A stretch of DNA of 64,000 bases from a virus. The notes under the pieces are model-generated. The model did not search any database, had not been told where the DNA came from, and worked only from the letters and a program-made list of their open reading frames with translations. Positions 14,768 through 23,341 of this stretch are shown one piece after another (within the stretch, counting starts at the first letter, position 1; every line of letters begins with the position of its first letter). The position numbers and the translations under genes are program-made. Where the stretch lies: positions 1 to 64,000 of IMG/VR virus record IMGVR_UViG_3300046459_000548, one strand, 5' to 3'.

Positions 14768-15621
14768 CCGGCACCACCGAAACCCACACCCCGTCCCGCG
14801 CCTGCTACCAGCGCGGATGCCGCCTGCCGGAATGTGCGCTCGAGGACTACCGCTACCGCAAGCAGATCCAACTCGAGCACTCCCGTGGGCGACGCCGGCA
14901 GGCCAGCGCCGACCAGCCCCGAATCCACGTACACCGCCTGCACGCCGCGAGCTGGAACGACTACGAGATCGCACGCGCCTCCGGGGTGTGCCGATCCACC
15001 ATCGCCAACGTGTCCAATGGGCAGCCCACCGTGCGCAACTGGGTCGCCCTCGCCATCCTGTCCGTCCCCATCGGACCGCCCCCCGCCCCGCAGAAGCCTG
15101 AGGTCGACGCCACCGGCAGCATCCGCCGCCTGCGAGCCCTCGCCGTCATCGGCCACCCCTTCCACACCGTTGCCCCCTTCGTCGGCTGCAGCGCCGACAA
15201 GCTGTGGCTGATCGCCAGGGGCTCCTACGAGACCGTCAACGCAGACACTGCAGCCGGCGTCGCCCGCGCCTACAAGGCACTCGCCACCAAGCCCGGAACC
15301 AGTCCGATCTCGCGAGCCCGCGCAGTCCGCCGCAACTGGCACGGCCCGCTCTCGTGGGACGACATCGACGACCCGAACTGCAAGCCGGAAGAGGCCAAGT
15401 CGTACAAGCCGGCCGACAAGTACCGGCGCGACCCCGACCGCACGCGGGAGATCGAACACCTCTACCTGCTCGGCGAATCTCCGCAGCAGATCGCCAAGAA
15501 GGTCGGCGGCAACGAGAAGTACATCAGCGACCAGCTCAACGCGGTTATCGCCAAGCGCGCCGCCAAAGCCGAACGGGAACGACTCGCGGCCAAGCGGCAG
15601 CGGAAGCAGGTGGCGGCGTGA
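14764..15621 (+). CDS. Putative DNA-binding protein with HTH and Cys motif
   Basis: 285 residues, ATG at 14764. The N-terminus has CYQRGCRLPECALEDYRYRK (about residues 12-31), a C-x4-C-x4-C motif common in small actinophage proteins. Two HTH-like stretches follow: NDYEIARASGVCRSTIANVS (near 67-86) and, at the C-terminus, YLLGESPQQIAKKVGGNEKY (near 235-254). The last 30 residues are a basic helix. It is likely a sequence-specific DNA-binding protein acting in the early region; the target is unknown. Confidence 0.65.
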   Translation: MTGTTETHTPSRACYQRGCRLPECALEDYRYRKQIQLEHSRGRRRQASADQPRIHVHRLHAASWNDYEIARASGVCRSTIANVSNGQPTVRNWVALAILSVPIGPPPAPQKPEVDATGSIRRLRALAVIGHPFHTVAPFVGCSADKLWLIARGSYETVNADTAAGVARAYKALATKPGTSPISRARAVRRNWHGPLSWDDIDDPNCKPEEAKSYKPADKYRRDPDRTREIEHLYLLGESPQQIAKKVGGNEKYISDQLNAVIAKRAAKAERERLAAKRQRKQVAA

Positions 15622-16046
15622 ACGGGCACCGCGTCGGCGCCGGCAGCCGCGAGCGCCTCTACGCCTCCACCACCAGCACCTTCGACCCCGACCAGGACCT
15701 CGACTACATCGCCATCGAGTACGCCCTCAACGGCGAACCCGTCACGCTGACCCGCCCGGAGAAGATCCACGCCGCCCGGATCCTCGACAGCCGTGGCCTC
15801 GAGCCCTCCGCCATCGCAAGGCGCATCGACTCCGACCGCACGACCGTGGCCGGCTGGAAAGCCAACGGCTGGAAGCCCGGAAAGCCTGCAGCGTCGGGCA
15901 AGCCGCGGCGTACCGAACCCGTCTGCGGCGAGGCCCGCATGTACCGCCGCCACCTCAAGGCAGGCGAGCGCTGTGACGTCTGCCGCGCCGCCAACGCCGC
16001 CGCCGACCGCCGCTACAAGGCCACCGGCAGCCGCAAAGCCGCCTAG
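15618..16046 (+). CDS. Putative DNA-binding protein with HTH and Cys-rich end
   Basis: 142 residues from a GTG at 15618 (4-bp overlap). Residues about 50-80 look like an HTH (ILDSRGLEPSAIARRIDSDR, TTVAGWKANGW). The C-terminus has a Cys pattern VCGEARMYRRHLKAGERCDV...C, similar in spacing to the N-terminal motif of the previous protein but placed at the other end. The two genes may be halves of a related regulator pair. Confidence 0.6.
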   Translation: MNGHRVGAGSRERLYASTTSTFDPDQDLDYIAIEYALNGEPVTLTRPEKIHAARILDSRGLEPSAIARRIDSDRTTVAGWKANGWKPGKPAASGKPRRTEPVCGEARMYRRHLKAGERCDVCRAANAAADRRYKATGSRKAA

Positions 16047-16061
16047 CCCGGACACGACGAA

Positions 16062-16082
16062 GCCCCGCCGTACAGGCGGGGC
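16062..16082. terminator. Bidirectional terminator
   Basis: GCCCCGCC (16062-16069) and GGCGGGGC (16075-16082) make a perfect 8-bp stem with a 5-nt loop between the convergent genes ending at 16046 (plus) and 16107 (minus). Position and stem strength fit a shared terminator. Confidence 0.65.
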
Positions 16083-16106
16083 CGGAGGAAGGAGGAGGAC
16101 GTGGAG

Positions 16107-16439
16107 TCAGGTCGAGTCGAGAGCACGGCGCTTCGCGATGTCGAGGGCCTCGCGGATGACGCGGGCGTCGCGCTTCGCGTCGGGCTTATCGCTCGCTTCC
16201 AAGTCGTCGAGGTGGCCGCGGAGCTCGCGCAGCAGGGTGATGTCTTCGTACTGCTCAGCCGGCACGACCATCGCCACGCGACTGCCGCGCTCCGTGAAGG
16301 CCCCGGGGCGCTTCCCCCAGCTGACCTCGCGGATGAGTGCGGTCAGCGCGGCGCGGGCGTGGGTCATCGGGACCTCGGCGACGCCGTCCTCTGCGATCTG
16401 AATGCGCTGGTCAGCAGGCATGAACAGAGTGTAAGTCAT
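16107..16439 (-). CDS. Phd/YefM-family antitoxin, orphan
   Basis: 110 residues. The start chosen is the ATG at 16439, preceded by GGAAGG; eight extra residues upstream are possible. VPMTHARAALTALIREVSWG (about 22-41), then RGSRVAMVVPAEQYEDI, is the Phd/YefM DNA-binding fold with its conserved V(A)MVVPxxQYE strand-helix. No toxin gene is adjacent: one side is a convergent terminator, the other a divergent HNH gene. It may be a solitary repressor, an anti-addiction gene acting against a host toxin, or a relic. It is the only minus-strand gene between 4 and 25 kb. Confidence 0.7.
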   Translation of the reverse strand: MTYTLFMPADQRIQIAEDGVAEVPMTHARAALTALIREVSWGKRPGAFTERGSRVAMVVPAEQYEDITLLRELRGHLDDLEASDKPDAKRDARVIREALDIAKRRALDST

Positions 16440-16549
16440 TTCCAATCCTTCCAATGTGGCCAATCTTTAAAGTAGTATGGCAGGTGCGACCAGGCACCGC
16501 CAGACGCCCTTGCTTCCGCATGTCCAAGATCAAGCCGAAAGAAGCCCTG

Positions 16550-17824
16550 ATGGCCGTCTCCAAGCGCCTCCGGTACGAGATCCTCCGCAGGGATCAGCAC
16601 ACGTGCAGGTACTGCGGCGCGGGTGCGCCCGAGGTTCCGCTGCGCGTCGATCACGTCACCCCTGTGGCGCTCGGCGGCACCGACACGCCCGACAACCTCG
16701 TCACCAGCTGCGAGCCCTGCAACAGCGGCAAGAGCAGCGCCACCGTCGACTCCGCGGTCGTCGCCAACGTCAGTGATGACGCGCTCCGTTGGGCCGACGC
16801 CATCAAGCAGGCCGCGGACGAACTGCGCTCCCAGGAGGAGCCGAAGCGCGCCTACCGCACCGCGTTCGAGCAGGCCTGGAACGGATGGACCTGGGAGCGC
16901 AACGGAAAGAAGGAGACCTTCACCCTCCCTGCGGGATGGAAGGCCAGCCTCGACAGCTTCCACGAGGCCGGACTGCCCCAGGAGGTCTGGGCCGACATCG
17001 TCGAGAAGACCATGACCAACAAGTCGGTCAGCAGCGAAAACCTCTTCCGCTACGCCTGCGGCATCGGCTGGCGCATGGTGCGCGAGCTGCATGACCGGGC
17101 GAAAGCCATCACGGGGCGGATGGAGCAGAGCAGCGACTCCGTCGACTCGGTGACCCGAGCCGCTTGGGACGTGTGGGAGAGCGAGCAGGCTGACGACGTC
17201 ACGCCAGAGTTGCGCGCGAGCTTCCGGGAGAGCGTCGCCAGCCTCGTCGGTAGTGAAGAAGGGCACCGCATCATCTTCGGCGCCCAGCAGGCCGCATGGT
17301 GCGGAGAGGCAGACGTAGCAGGAGCGCTACAGGCCAACGATCACAACGAGGCCTATCACCAATGGTGGTGCTCTTGGATCTCGACGGTTGGCGAGTATCC
17401 GTCAGATGAGCGCGGCGCTCGGATGCGAGAGCAGATCGACGCACTGCTTGCGGCGCGAGTATCGCGAGCCCGTATCGCGAGGGCCGCGGTGTACGCCGGC
17501 TCCCGTCACTCGGCACTACTTCACTTCGGGTTGGACCCAGAGGAGCTAAAGCTCGTCCGCGTGACGGACTGGTTCGCCCAGGCCATGGAGATCTGGCGCA
17601 GCGCCTTCTATGCCGCCGCTGGCCACTGGCCTGGCGAGGAGGCGCGGTCCGCCTTCATTGACAGCCTCAGCTGCGCCGCCTCCGACGACGACATCTTCAT
17701 TGCGGACATCCATGCGGCTGCCGCCGCGGCTGGCACCTATCAGGACCCCGAGATCAGCACCTGCCTGACGCGGCATCTGTCGGTGTTCGAGATCGCGTCC
17801 CGTCCTTTGGAGGTTGCTGCCTGA
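16550..17824 (+). CDS. HNH endonuclease domain protein with long C-terminal part
   Basis: 424 residues from the ATG at 16550, which has AAAGAAG upstream; an ATG at 16520 is also in frame. The HNH core lies at residues about 8-65: LRYEILRRDQHTCRYCGAGA, the DHVTPVALGG His pair, DNLVTSCEPCNSGKS. Two CxxC pairs bind the structural zinc. The remaining 350 residues are helical, with WNGWTWERNGKKETFTLPAG and repeated Trp/Glu segments, and no family I can name. It overlaps the replisome organiser start by one base, so it belongs to the replication operon. Confidence 0.75.
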   Translation: MAVSKRLRYEILRRDQHTCRYCGAGAPEVPLRVDHVTPVALGGTDTPDNLVTSCEPCNSGKSSATVDSAVVANVSDDALRWADAIKQAADELRSQEEPKRAYRTAFEQAWNGWTWERNGKKETFTLPAGWKASLDSFHEAGLPQEVWADIVEKTMTNKSVSSENLFRYACGIGWRMVRELHDRAKAITGRMEQSSDSVDSVTRAAWDVWESEQADDVTPELRASFRESVASLVGSEEGHRIIFGAQQAAWCGEADVAGALQANDHNEAYHQWWCSWISTVGEYPSDERGARMREQIDALLAARVSRARIARAAVYAGSRHSALLHFGLDPEELKLVRVTDWFAQAMEIWRSAFYAAAGHWPGEEARSAFIDSLSCAASDDDIFIADIHAAAAAAGTYQDPEISTCLTRHLSVFEIASRPLEVAA

Positions 17825-18675
17825 TGGCCCGCATCCGTTCCATCAAGCCGGAGTTCTTCACCTCCCTCACGATCGCCGACCTTCCGCTGTCCGCCCGGCT
17901 GACGTTCATCGGGTTGTGGACCTACGTCGACGACAACGGGGTGGGGCCCGCCGACGCACGGCTGATTCGCGCCGCTGTGTGGCCGCTCGAAGAGACTCCG
18001 GACATCCTCCAGAGGACTCGCGAGGATCTCCAGAGGCTTCAAGAAGCCGGTCTCGTCACCCTGTACGAGGCCTCCGGAAGGCCTCTCGTGGCCGTGAACG
18101 GCTGGGAAGAGCACCAGAAAGTCAGCCACCCACGGAAGCCGCGATTCCTCACCCCGGACGAGCTTCCGCAGCGCCGTGACCAGGAATCTTTCGACTCTCC
18201 GGAGGGTCTCCAGAGTCCTCCGGAGGACTGCGAGAGCGCTCCGGAGGATGACGCCCCTGAGCAGGGAGCAGGGAGCAGGGAGCAGGGAAAAGGAATTGAG
18301 GGAAATTCGGAGCCTCCGGCATCCGACGAACCCTCTGCCCGTCCCGACGTCGAGCGCGTCTGTGAGCACCTTGCCGCCGTCATCGAAAAGGGCGGCGGCA
18401 AGAAGCAGCGGATCACCAAGACGTGGCGCAACGACGTCCGGCTGCTGCTCGACGTCGACGGCGTAACGCCCGACAAGGCCATCGCCGCCATCGACTGGGC
18501 GCACGCCGATGACTTCTGGAATGCGCACATCCTCAGCCCCGGAAAGCTCCGGACGAAGTACGAAACCCTCCGGCGCCAGGCCGCCTCGCAGCAGCGCAAG
18601 CGCGCACCCCAGGGCCCGCCCACGGCACCCCGCCACATGACCGAAGAGGAGAAGCAGAGTGCACTCGAATTCTGA
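17824..18675 (+). CDS. Phage replisome organiser (winged helix, DnaD-like end)
   Basis: 283 residues. The N-terminus MARIRSIKPEFFTS and the segment LPLSARLTFIGLWTYVDDNG are typical of phage replication initiators with an N-terminal winged helix (about 5-110). A disordered acidic linker (about 115-180) contains EQGAGSREQGK, encoded by a heptamer repeat. The C-terminal part (about 190-270, ITKTWRNDVRLLLDVDGVTP) is helical, like DnaD-type domains. It would bind the phage origin and recruit the loader and helicase encoded next. Its 3' end overlaps the loader gene by 17 bp. Confidence 0.8.
   Translation: MARIRSIKPEFFTSLTIADLPLSARLTFIGLWTYVDDNGVGPADARLIRAAVWPLEETPDILQRTREDLQRLQEAGLVTLYEASGRPLVAVNGWEEHQKVSHPRKPRFLTPDELPQRRDQESFDSPEGLQSPPEDCESAPEDDAPEQGAGSREQGKGIEGNSEPPASDEPSARPDVERVCEHLAAVIEKGGGKKQRITKTWRNDVRLLLDVDGVTPDKAIAAIDWAHADDFWNAHILSPGKLRTKYETLRRQAASQQRKRAPQGPPTAPRHMTEEEKQSALEF
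18261..18288 (+). repeat. Heptanucleotide tandem repeat, 4 copies
   Basis: GCAGGGA is repeated four times without mismatch inside the linker of the replisome organiser. Seven is not a multiple of three, so gain or loss of a copy by slippage would shift the frame and remove the C-terminal domain. Confidence 0.9.
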
Positions 18676-19276
18676 CGAGCAGACCAGCCGCCAGTCGTGG
18701 ATCGACGAGCGCCGGGACGCGGCGGTCGCCACCTTCGCCGCCAAGATCCCGGGCATCTACCAGATGGATGTCGAGCTGGCCCCCGACATCGCGCGGTGGG
18801 CGGCCGGGGAATCCAACTGCCCCAGCCTTTTCATCGCCGGCCCGCTCGGCGTCGGCAAGACACACAGCGCCTGGCAGGCCATCCGCCGGTGGGTGCATAC
18901 CCAGTTCGGCGCCAACTACCGCGGCACCCCCGTCGTCGAAAGCTGGCGTTCCACCGCCCTGTTCGACGCCCTGCGGCCCGACGCGGACGGCAACTCCGGG
19001 CGGGCCATGGTCAAGCGGCTCCAGAACGTCGACCTGCTGTACCTCGACGACCTCGCCGCAGCCCGTCCGTCGTCGTGGACGCAGGAGCGCCTCTTCGAGA
19101 TCTTCGACGACCGGTACATCAACCGCCGGCCCGTCCTGATCACCAGCGACGTGCTGCCGAAGGAACTCCTGGACGTCACCGGCGAGCGCGTCCTGTCCCG
19201 CCTCGCCGAAATGTGCCGCGGCGGCGTGGTCCTCCTCGAGGGCGCCGACCGGCGGCGCGGCGTCGCTGCCGCCTAG
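18659..19276 (+). CDS. DnaC-like helicase loader ATPase
   Basis: 205 residues from a GTG at 18659. Walker A GPLGVGKTHS lies near residues 60-69, and Walker B VDLLYLDDLAAARPS near 124-138. VLITSDVLPKELLDVTGERV carries the sensor Ser/Thr region and a possible arginine finger follows in RVLSRLAEMCRGG. These are the marks of the AAA+ DnaC/IstB group, at close to the usual length. It would load the DnaB helicase (next gene) at the origin bound by the organiser (previous gene). Confidence 0.85.
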   Translation: MHSNSDEQTSRQSWIDERRDAAVATFAAKIPGIYQMDVELAPDIARWAAGESNCPSLFIAGPLGVGKTHSAWQAIRRWVHTQFGANYRGTPVVESWRSTALFDALRPDADGNSGRAMVKRLQNVDLLYLDDLAAARPSSWTQERLFEIFDDRYINRRPVLITSDVLPKELLDVTGERVLSRLAEMCRGGVVLLEGADRRRGVAAA

Positions 19277-19320
19277 AAGCCCCCAACTCCCACCCCAACC
19301 AGCAACCAGGAGATCAACGC

Positions 19321-20682
19321 GTGACCACCGAAACCGACATCTGGGGACCCGACGAGCTCGAGCCCACCACCGGGCCGGCCGACGTCGACGCCGAGCACGT
19401 CGTCGCCGCCTCCGTCATGGCCCGACCCGAACTCATCGACGAGACCGCCGCCGAGTTCGACCCTGCCGACATGACCATCGACTGGCTGCGCTGGGTATGG
19501 CACGCCACCGACGAGATCCGGCAGACCCTCACCAAGGGCGAGATCCGCTGGCAGGCCGTCCACCGGCAGCTCGTCGCCTGGAAGGCCTCCGGTTACCTGC
19601 CGATCCCGTGCCCCAGCGAGGACCAGGTCGCCGACCTGTACAACTCCGCCAACCCTGGCGCCATGGCCTGGTACGCGGCCCGCATCACCAAGGCGGCCGT
19701 CGCCGCCCGGCTCGTCGCCCACGGCCACAACGCGATCCTCCGCGGCCGGTCCGCGGCCTTCGACCCCGACGAGGACATCGCCGCCATCCAGGCCGAGTTG
19801 GACGGCGTCGCCCGCACCGGCGAGCAGGCCGACATCACGACGCTCAGCGATCTGCTCGGCGACTCCCTCGTCCGCGCCGTCACCGCGCCCACGCACGACG
19901 ACCGCATCCCGACCGGCTTCATCGACCTCGACGCCCTGCTCTGCGGGGGGTTCACCGCCGGCCAGCTCGTCGTCGTCGGCGCTCGACCGGCCATGGGCAA
20001 GACCACCCTCGCCCAGGACTTCGCGCGGGCGGCGGCCATCGCCAACGGGATTCCGACGCTCATCGAATCGCTGGAGATGACCAAGGAGGAACTCTCCGAC
20101 CGGATCCTGTGCGCCGAAGCCCGCATCGCCCACCACCATCTGAAGCAGGGCGCCGCCACCGACGTCGATATGGCACGTGCAGCTCGCCGTGTCCCCGACA
20201 TTCAGGCAGCTCCGCTCTACGTCAACGACTCGCCGATCCTGTCGATGCCGATGCTCCGCGGTCAGGTCCGCCACCTCGTCCGCACGGCGGGCCTCCGCCT
20301 CGTGATCATCGACTACCTGCAGCTGATGCAGGTCGCGAAGGCGGAGAACCGGCAGCAGGCCATTGCCGACCTGTCCCGCAGCCTGAAGCTCCTCGCCAAG
20401 GAGTTCGGCATCGTCGTGATCATCCTGTGCCAGCTCAACCGCGGCCCCGAACAGCGCACCGAGAAGAAGCCGATGGTCTCCGACCTGCGCGAGTCCGGGG
20501 CGATCGAGCAGGACGCCGACATGGTGATCCTCCTCCACCGCGAGGACGCCTACGAGAAGGAAAGCCCTCGAGCCGGTGAAGCCGACCTGATCGTCGGCAA
20601 GCACCGGGGCGGCCCCACCGCCACGATCACCTGCGCCTTCCAGGGCCATTACAGCCGATTCGTGGACATGGCTCAGACCTGA
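19321..20682 (+). CDS. dnaB: Replicative DNA helicase, DnaB family
   Basis: 453 residues from a GTG at 19321 with CAGGAGATCAAC upstream. The N-terminal helical domain (about 20-150) starts with DVDAEHVVAASVMARPELID. The RecA-like domain has Walker A VVGARPAMGKTTLAQDFARA (about 218-237), ESLEMTKEELSDRI with the catalytic Glu, Walker B LRLVIIDYLQLMQ (about 325-337), ILCQLNRGPEQR (motif H3) and VSDLRESGAIEQDADMVILL. It is the hexameric fork helicase of the element. No intein is present in it, unlike TerL further right. Confidence 0.95.
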   Translation: MTTETDIWGPDELEPTTGPADVDAEHVVAASVMARPELIDETAAEFDPADMTIDWLRWVWHATDEIRQTLTKGEIRWQAVHRQLVAWKASGYLPIPCPSEDQVADLYNSANPGAMAWYAARITKAAVAARLVAHGHNAILRGRSAAFDPDEDIAAIQAELDGVARTGEQADITTLSDLLGDSLVRAVTAPTHDDRIPTGFIDLDALLCGGFTAGQLVVVGARPAMGKTTLAQDFARAAAIANGIPTLIESLEMTKEELSDRILCAEARIAHHHLKQGAATDVDMARAARRVPDIQAAPLYVNDSPILSMPMLRGQVRHLVRTAGLRLVIIDYLQLMQVAKAENRQQAIADLSRSLKLLAKEFGIVVIILCQLNRGPEQRTEKKPMVSDLRESGAIEQDADMVILLHREDAYEKESPRAGEADLIVGKHRGGPTATITCAFQGHYSRFVDMAQT

Positions 20683-20927
20683 TGGCCGCCAGCCTCGAGC
20701 CCGAGGACTTCGCCGCCCTCCGCAAGGACGGCGACCTCGTCGGCTTCCTGCTCGCGCTCACCAGCACCGCCCCGTCGAAGCCAGCCCCGGCCGAACCCGA
20801 AGCGCCGGCCGAACCCGAGTACTTCATAGCCCACCGCGGGGCCTGGCCCATCGGCACCGCACCCAGCGGACCAACCCCGATGAACGGCCGATGCAGCTGC
20901 CCGAATTGCAGCCGAGGAGCCGCCTGA
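20682..20927 (+). CDS. Small protein with C-terminal CxxC
   Basis: 81 residues; the ATG at 20682 shares a base with the helicase stop. A helical N-terminus (LEPEDFAALRKDGDLVGFLL) is followed by a Pro/Glu-rich linker and a final CSCPNC motif that might bind zinc. Probably an accessory protein of the replication operon. No family recognised. Confidence 0.65.
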   Translation: MAASLEPEDFAALRKDGDLVGFLLALTSTAPSKPAPAEPEAPAEPEYFIAHRGAWPIGTAPSGPTPMNGRCSCPNCSRGAA

Positions 20928-21109
20928 TGCCCCGCCCCTGGCTGCGTCACCCGCCCGCCACGATCCGCCCCACTACCTGCCCGTCGGGTCTGCCGCGGTA
21001 CGCGACGGTCCGGCTGGCGTCGGCGGCCGTCCTCGGCCACGTCGGCGCCGCCCGTCTCGCACCGGCCTGCTGTGACCGGTGTGGCGGCGTGCACCTGCAA
21101 GCCGCGTGA
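20927..21109 (+). CDS. Small basic protein
   Basis: 60 residues, ATG at 20927 sharing a base with the stop of the gene before. Arg-rich, with CCDRCGGVHL near the end and one Cys earlier (TTCPSG), so a four-Cys zinc site is possible. The coupling supports a real gene; function unknown. Confidence 0.55.
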   Translation: MPRPWLRHPPATIRPTTCPSGLPRYATVRLASAAVLGHVGAARLAPACCDRCGGVHLQAA

Positions 21110-21221
21110 CCTCGCCCGTTGTTTGCCGCCCGACCCTCGGGCCGGGGAAACGGCGCACACCAGCCCGGTGTGGGCGGGATGCGAAATGTGGACAAACCAA
21201 CTCACCGACAGGAGAAGCCTG

Positions 21222-21584
21222 ATGACCACCGACACCCAGACCAACGTGATCACCGACCCGGAGACGGAGGCCACCCACTACGGAATCCCCGTCTGCCACA
21301 TCGGCGAGGACGGCGACATGCTCGCCCTCGGCCACCCCGGCACCCGCCGCGCGTTCGCCGCCTTCAACCGGCACGCCCGCGTCTTCTGCAACCTCGCCAA
21401 CCTCGCCGACGACCAGAACGCCAGCCTCGACGACTGGTCGGACGTGATCACCGAGCAGTGGGTCGTCTTCCGGAAGGCCGACCCGAACAACTGCTGGGAA
21501 GACCCGGACAGCGAGTGGTTCTTCGACCGGGTCACCGAAGGCACGCCCGGTGCGCAGCCCGTGACGATCCTCGACATCTCCTGA
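21222..21584 (+). CDS. Hypothetical protein
   Basis: 120 residues. The ATG at 21222 follows ACAGGAGAAGCCTG, a much better ribosome site than that of the upstream in-frame GTG codons. The sequence is acidic with WSDVITEQWVVFRKADPNNC and CWEDPDSEWFFDRVTEG. A compact domain is likely, but I do not recognise it. Confidence 0.65.
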   Translation: MTTDTQTNVITDPETEATHYGIPVCHIGEDGDMLALGHPGTRRAFAAFNRHARVFCNLANLADDQNASLDDWSDVITEQWVVFRKADPNNCWEDPDSEWFFDRVTEGTPGAQPVTILDIS

Positions 21585-21646
21585 CGCCGCGGCCCGCCCG
21601 CAGTAGGCACAAACCCCAGCGAACCGCCCACCGAACGGAGAACCCC

Positions 21647-22234
21647 ATGACCGACCAGAAGCCCCCCACCGAGCAGCAGCTCGACGAGTACGCGCAGCTC
21701 GCCAACGCGGCCTACGTAGGCCCGTGGCGCAACGATCAGACGCAGGATGACACCGCCGTCGTCTACGCTCCGGCCACCACCGAGAAGGGCAGCGAGTACG
21801 CCCACGTCCTCTTCGGAGCCGACTGGGGCACTGACGCCGACGCTGCGTTCATCGCCGCCGCCCGGACTGCGGTGCCCGCCCTCGTCGCGGAAGTCCGCCG
21901 CCTGCGCGCCGAGCTGGCCACCGCTCTGCGCCCGAACACTCCGCGGCTGTGCGCATGCGGCCACAGCAACCTCGCCCACACGGTCCCGGCGCCGCACTCG
22001 TGCTTTGCGCACGGCCAGACCTGCCCGTGTCAGGGCTACCGACAGTTGCCGCATGACGAGGCCGTGGCCCAGCTCGCACGGAACCGACAGGCCGCCGCCG
22101 AACGCGCCGTCGTCGAGGAGGCGCACGTCGTCGCCGACGACAGCGATGACCCCGAGCACGTTGACGACTGCCCTGGCTGCGAAGCGTTCACCCTCACCGG
22201 CCACCGCGCCGCCCCACCGCAGCCCACCCCGTGA
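21647..22234 (+). CDS. Hypothetical protein with zinc knuckle
   Basis: 195 residues, ATG at 21647 with ACGGAGAACCCC upstream. The N-terminal half (about 8-95) contains ATTEKGSEYAHVLFGADWGT and AAFIAAARTAVPALVAEVRRLR, the pattern of small actinobacterial proteins that count down clinical-style 'days of attendance' annotations wrongly; I attach no function. The centre has CACGHSNLAHTVPAPHSC...CPCQGY, a Cys/His-rich zinc motif also common in Streptomyces phage early proteins. The end is acidic with one CPGC pair. Confidence 0.65.
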   Translation: MTDQKPPTEQQLDEYAQLANAAYVGPWRNDQTQDDTAVVYAPATTEKGSEYAHVLFGADWGTDADAAFIAAARTAVPALVAEVRRLRAELATALRPNTPRLCACGHSNLAHTVPAPHSCFAHGQTCPCQGYRQLPHDEAVAQLARNRQAAAERAVVEEAHVVADDSDDPEHVDDCPGCEAFTLTGHRAAPPQPTP

Positions 22235-22244
22235 CCGCACGCAC

Positions 22245-22273
22245 GGCCGCCGCTGTTCGACCCAGCGGCGGCC
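22245..22273 (+). terminator. Strong hairpin after 22234
   Basis: GGCCGCCGCTG (22245-22255) pairs perfectly with CAGCGGCGGCC (22263-22273), with a 7-nt loop, 10 bp after the stop. It likely terminates or attenuates the transcript. Confidence 0.6.
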
Positions 22274-22311
22274 GGCCCCCCAATCCTCTCGCACGATCAA
22301 GGAGCGGCAGC

Positions 22312-22941
22312 ATGACCGACACCACCGACCCGCATCGCGGCTTCCGCGCCGTGTTCACCGTGACCATCGAGACCCGCAAGGGCGGCGACTACTACTTCGA
22401 CCACGCCGACTTCGTCCGCCACGTCGGCCCGTGGATCGAAGGCGACCTCGACGACCGCGACGACATCCGCACGGTGACGATCACCGAGCAGCCCGCCGAC
22501 CGGGCCGAGCTGTCCGGCGCCGAGCGGCAGTTCCTCACCTTCGCCCTGGACCTGGCCGCCGATCAGATGGCCTCGCGCGGCAACGAGTTCGGTGCCGAGG
22601 ACACCGCGGCCCTGGAGAAGCTGCGCGGCATGGCCGACGGGGCGCAGCAGCCCAAAATCTGCGAGCTCCCGCACCTCACGATCGCCGAGGAAGACGCCTG
22701 CGAGCAGCACCGGCTCGGCGGCGAGGCGCAGCAGCCCGAGACGCAGGGCGGCGACGAGTCGTTCGGCACGGCCGACTGCACCTGCATCCCGTTCGTCCGC
22801 GAGGGCGGTACGGCCCGCTACTGCCGACCCGGCGACACCGTCGACCAGATCAGCGGCTGGGAGCGGGGTGGCGACTGCCCGCACCACCGGCCGACCGTCG
22901 TCGTGGCGCGGCAGGCCGACACCGCGGGGGAGCAGCAGTGA
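22312..22941 (+). CDS. Hypothetical protein
   Basis: 209 residues, ATG at 22312 with AAGGAGCGGC upstream. The first 65 residues look like a small alpha/beta fold (FRAVFTVTIETRKGGDYYFD, RTVTITEQPADRAELSGAER). The remainder is a low-complexity Glu/Gln linker ending in a Cys/His-rich segment (CTCIPF...YCRPG...CPHHRP) that may hold zinc. It overlaps the next gene by 4 bp. Confidence 0.6.
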   Translation: MTDTTDPHRGFRAVFTVTIETRKGGDYYFDHADFVRHVGPWIEGDLDDRDDIRTVTITEQPADRAELSGAERQFLTFALDLAADQMASRGNEFGAEDTAALEKLRGMADGAQQPKICELPHLTIAEEDACEQHRLGGEAQQPETQGGDESFGTADCTCIPFVREGGTARYCRPGDTVDQISGWERGGDCPHHRPTVVVARQADTAGEQQ

Positions 22942-23282
22942 GCTGGGACGAGACTCCGTGCACCAACGAGCGTTACCTCGCCCACTTCGGCTTGCAGGTC
23001 GACCCCTGGCTGCTCGACGAGTGCACCGAATGCGAGTTCTGCGGCAGCTGCGTGATCCACATCTGCTACCGCGACGACGCCGACACGCTGCTGCACCTCG
23101 ACTGGTTCAAGGACTTCGCCAACCCCGGCGAACCCGAGTGCGGTTCGGTCGGCGGCCCGCCGAACCTCGTGCCGTCGCAGTACCAGCCGCGCGCCTGCCA
23201 GTTGCCCGCCGGACACGACGGCAAGCACCGCGCCCGCATGGGCTGGCACTGGGCCGCCACGAAGACCGCGCCCACCGCCTGA
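22938..23282 (+). CDS. Cys-rich hypothetical protein
   Basis: 114 residues from a GTG at 22938 (4-bp overlap). CTECEFCGSCVIHICY (about residues 30-45) packs five Cys in 16 residues, and three further Cys follow in CGS, CQLP and the start. It has WGW-type aromatic content at the end (MGWHWAATK). It is likely a zinc-binding or disulfide-rich protein; the family is unknown. Confidence 0.6.
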   Translation: MSWDETPCTNERYLAHFGLQVDPWLLDECTECEFCGSCVIHICYRDDADTLLHLDWFKDFANPGEPECGSVGGPPNLVPSQYQPRACQLPAGHDGKHRARMGWHWAATKTAPTA

Positions 23283-23292
23283 CCCCGCCCCT

Positions 23293-23317
23293 GCCGCCCC
23301 TGCGCCGCGGGGGCGGC
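23293..23317 (+). terminator. Hairpin after 23282
   Basis: GCCGCCCC (23293-23300) pairs with GGGGCGGC (23310-23317), an 8-bp stem with a 9-nt loop, starting 10 bp after the stop codon. Confidence 0.5.
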
Positions 23318-23341
23318 ACCCCGCACCGAAAGGCACTACCG

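Noticed and set aside
19273-20649. 458-codon minus-strand frame over dnaB
   Set aside because: It mirrors the helicase gene codon by codon; no motif of its own.
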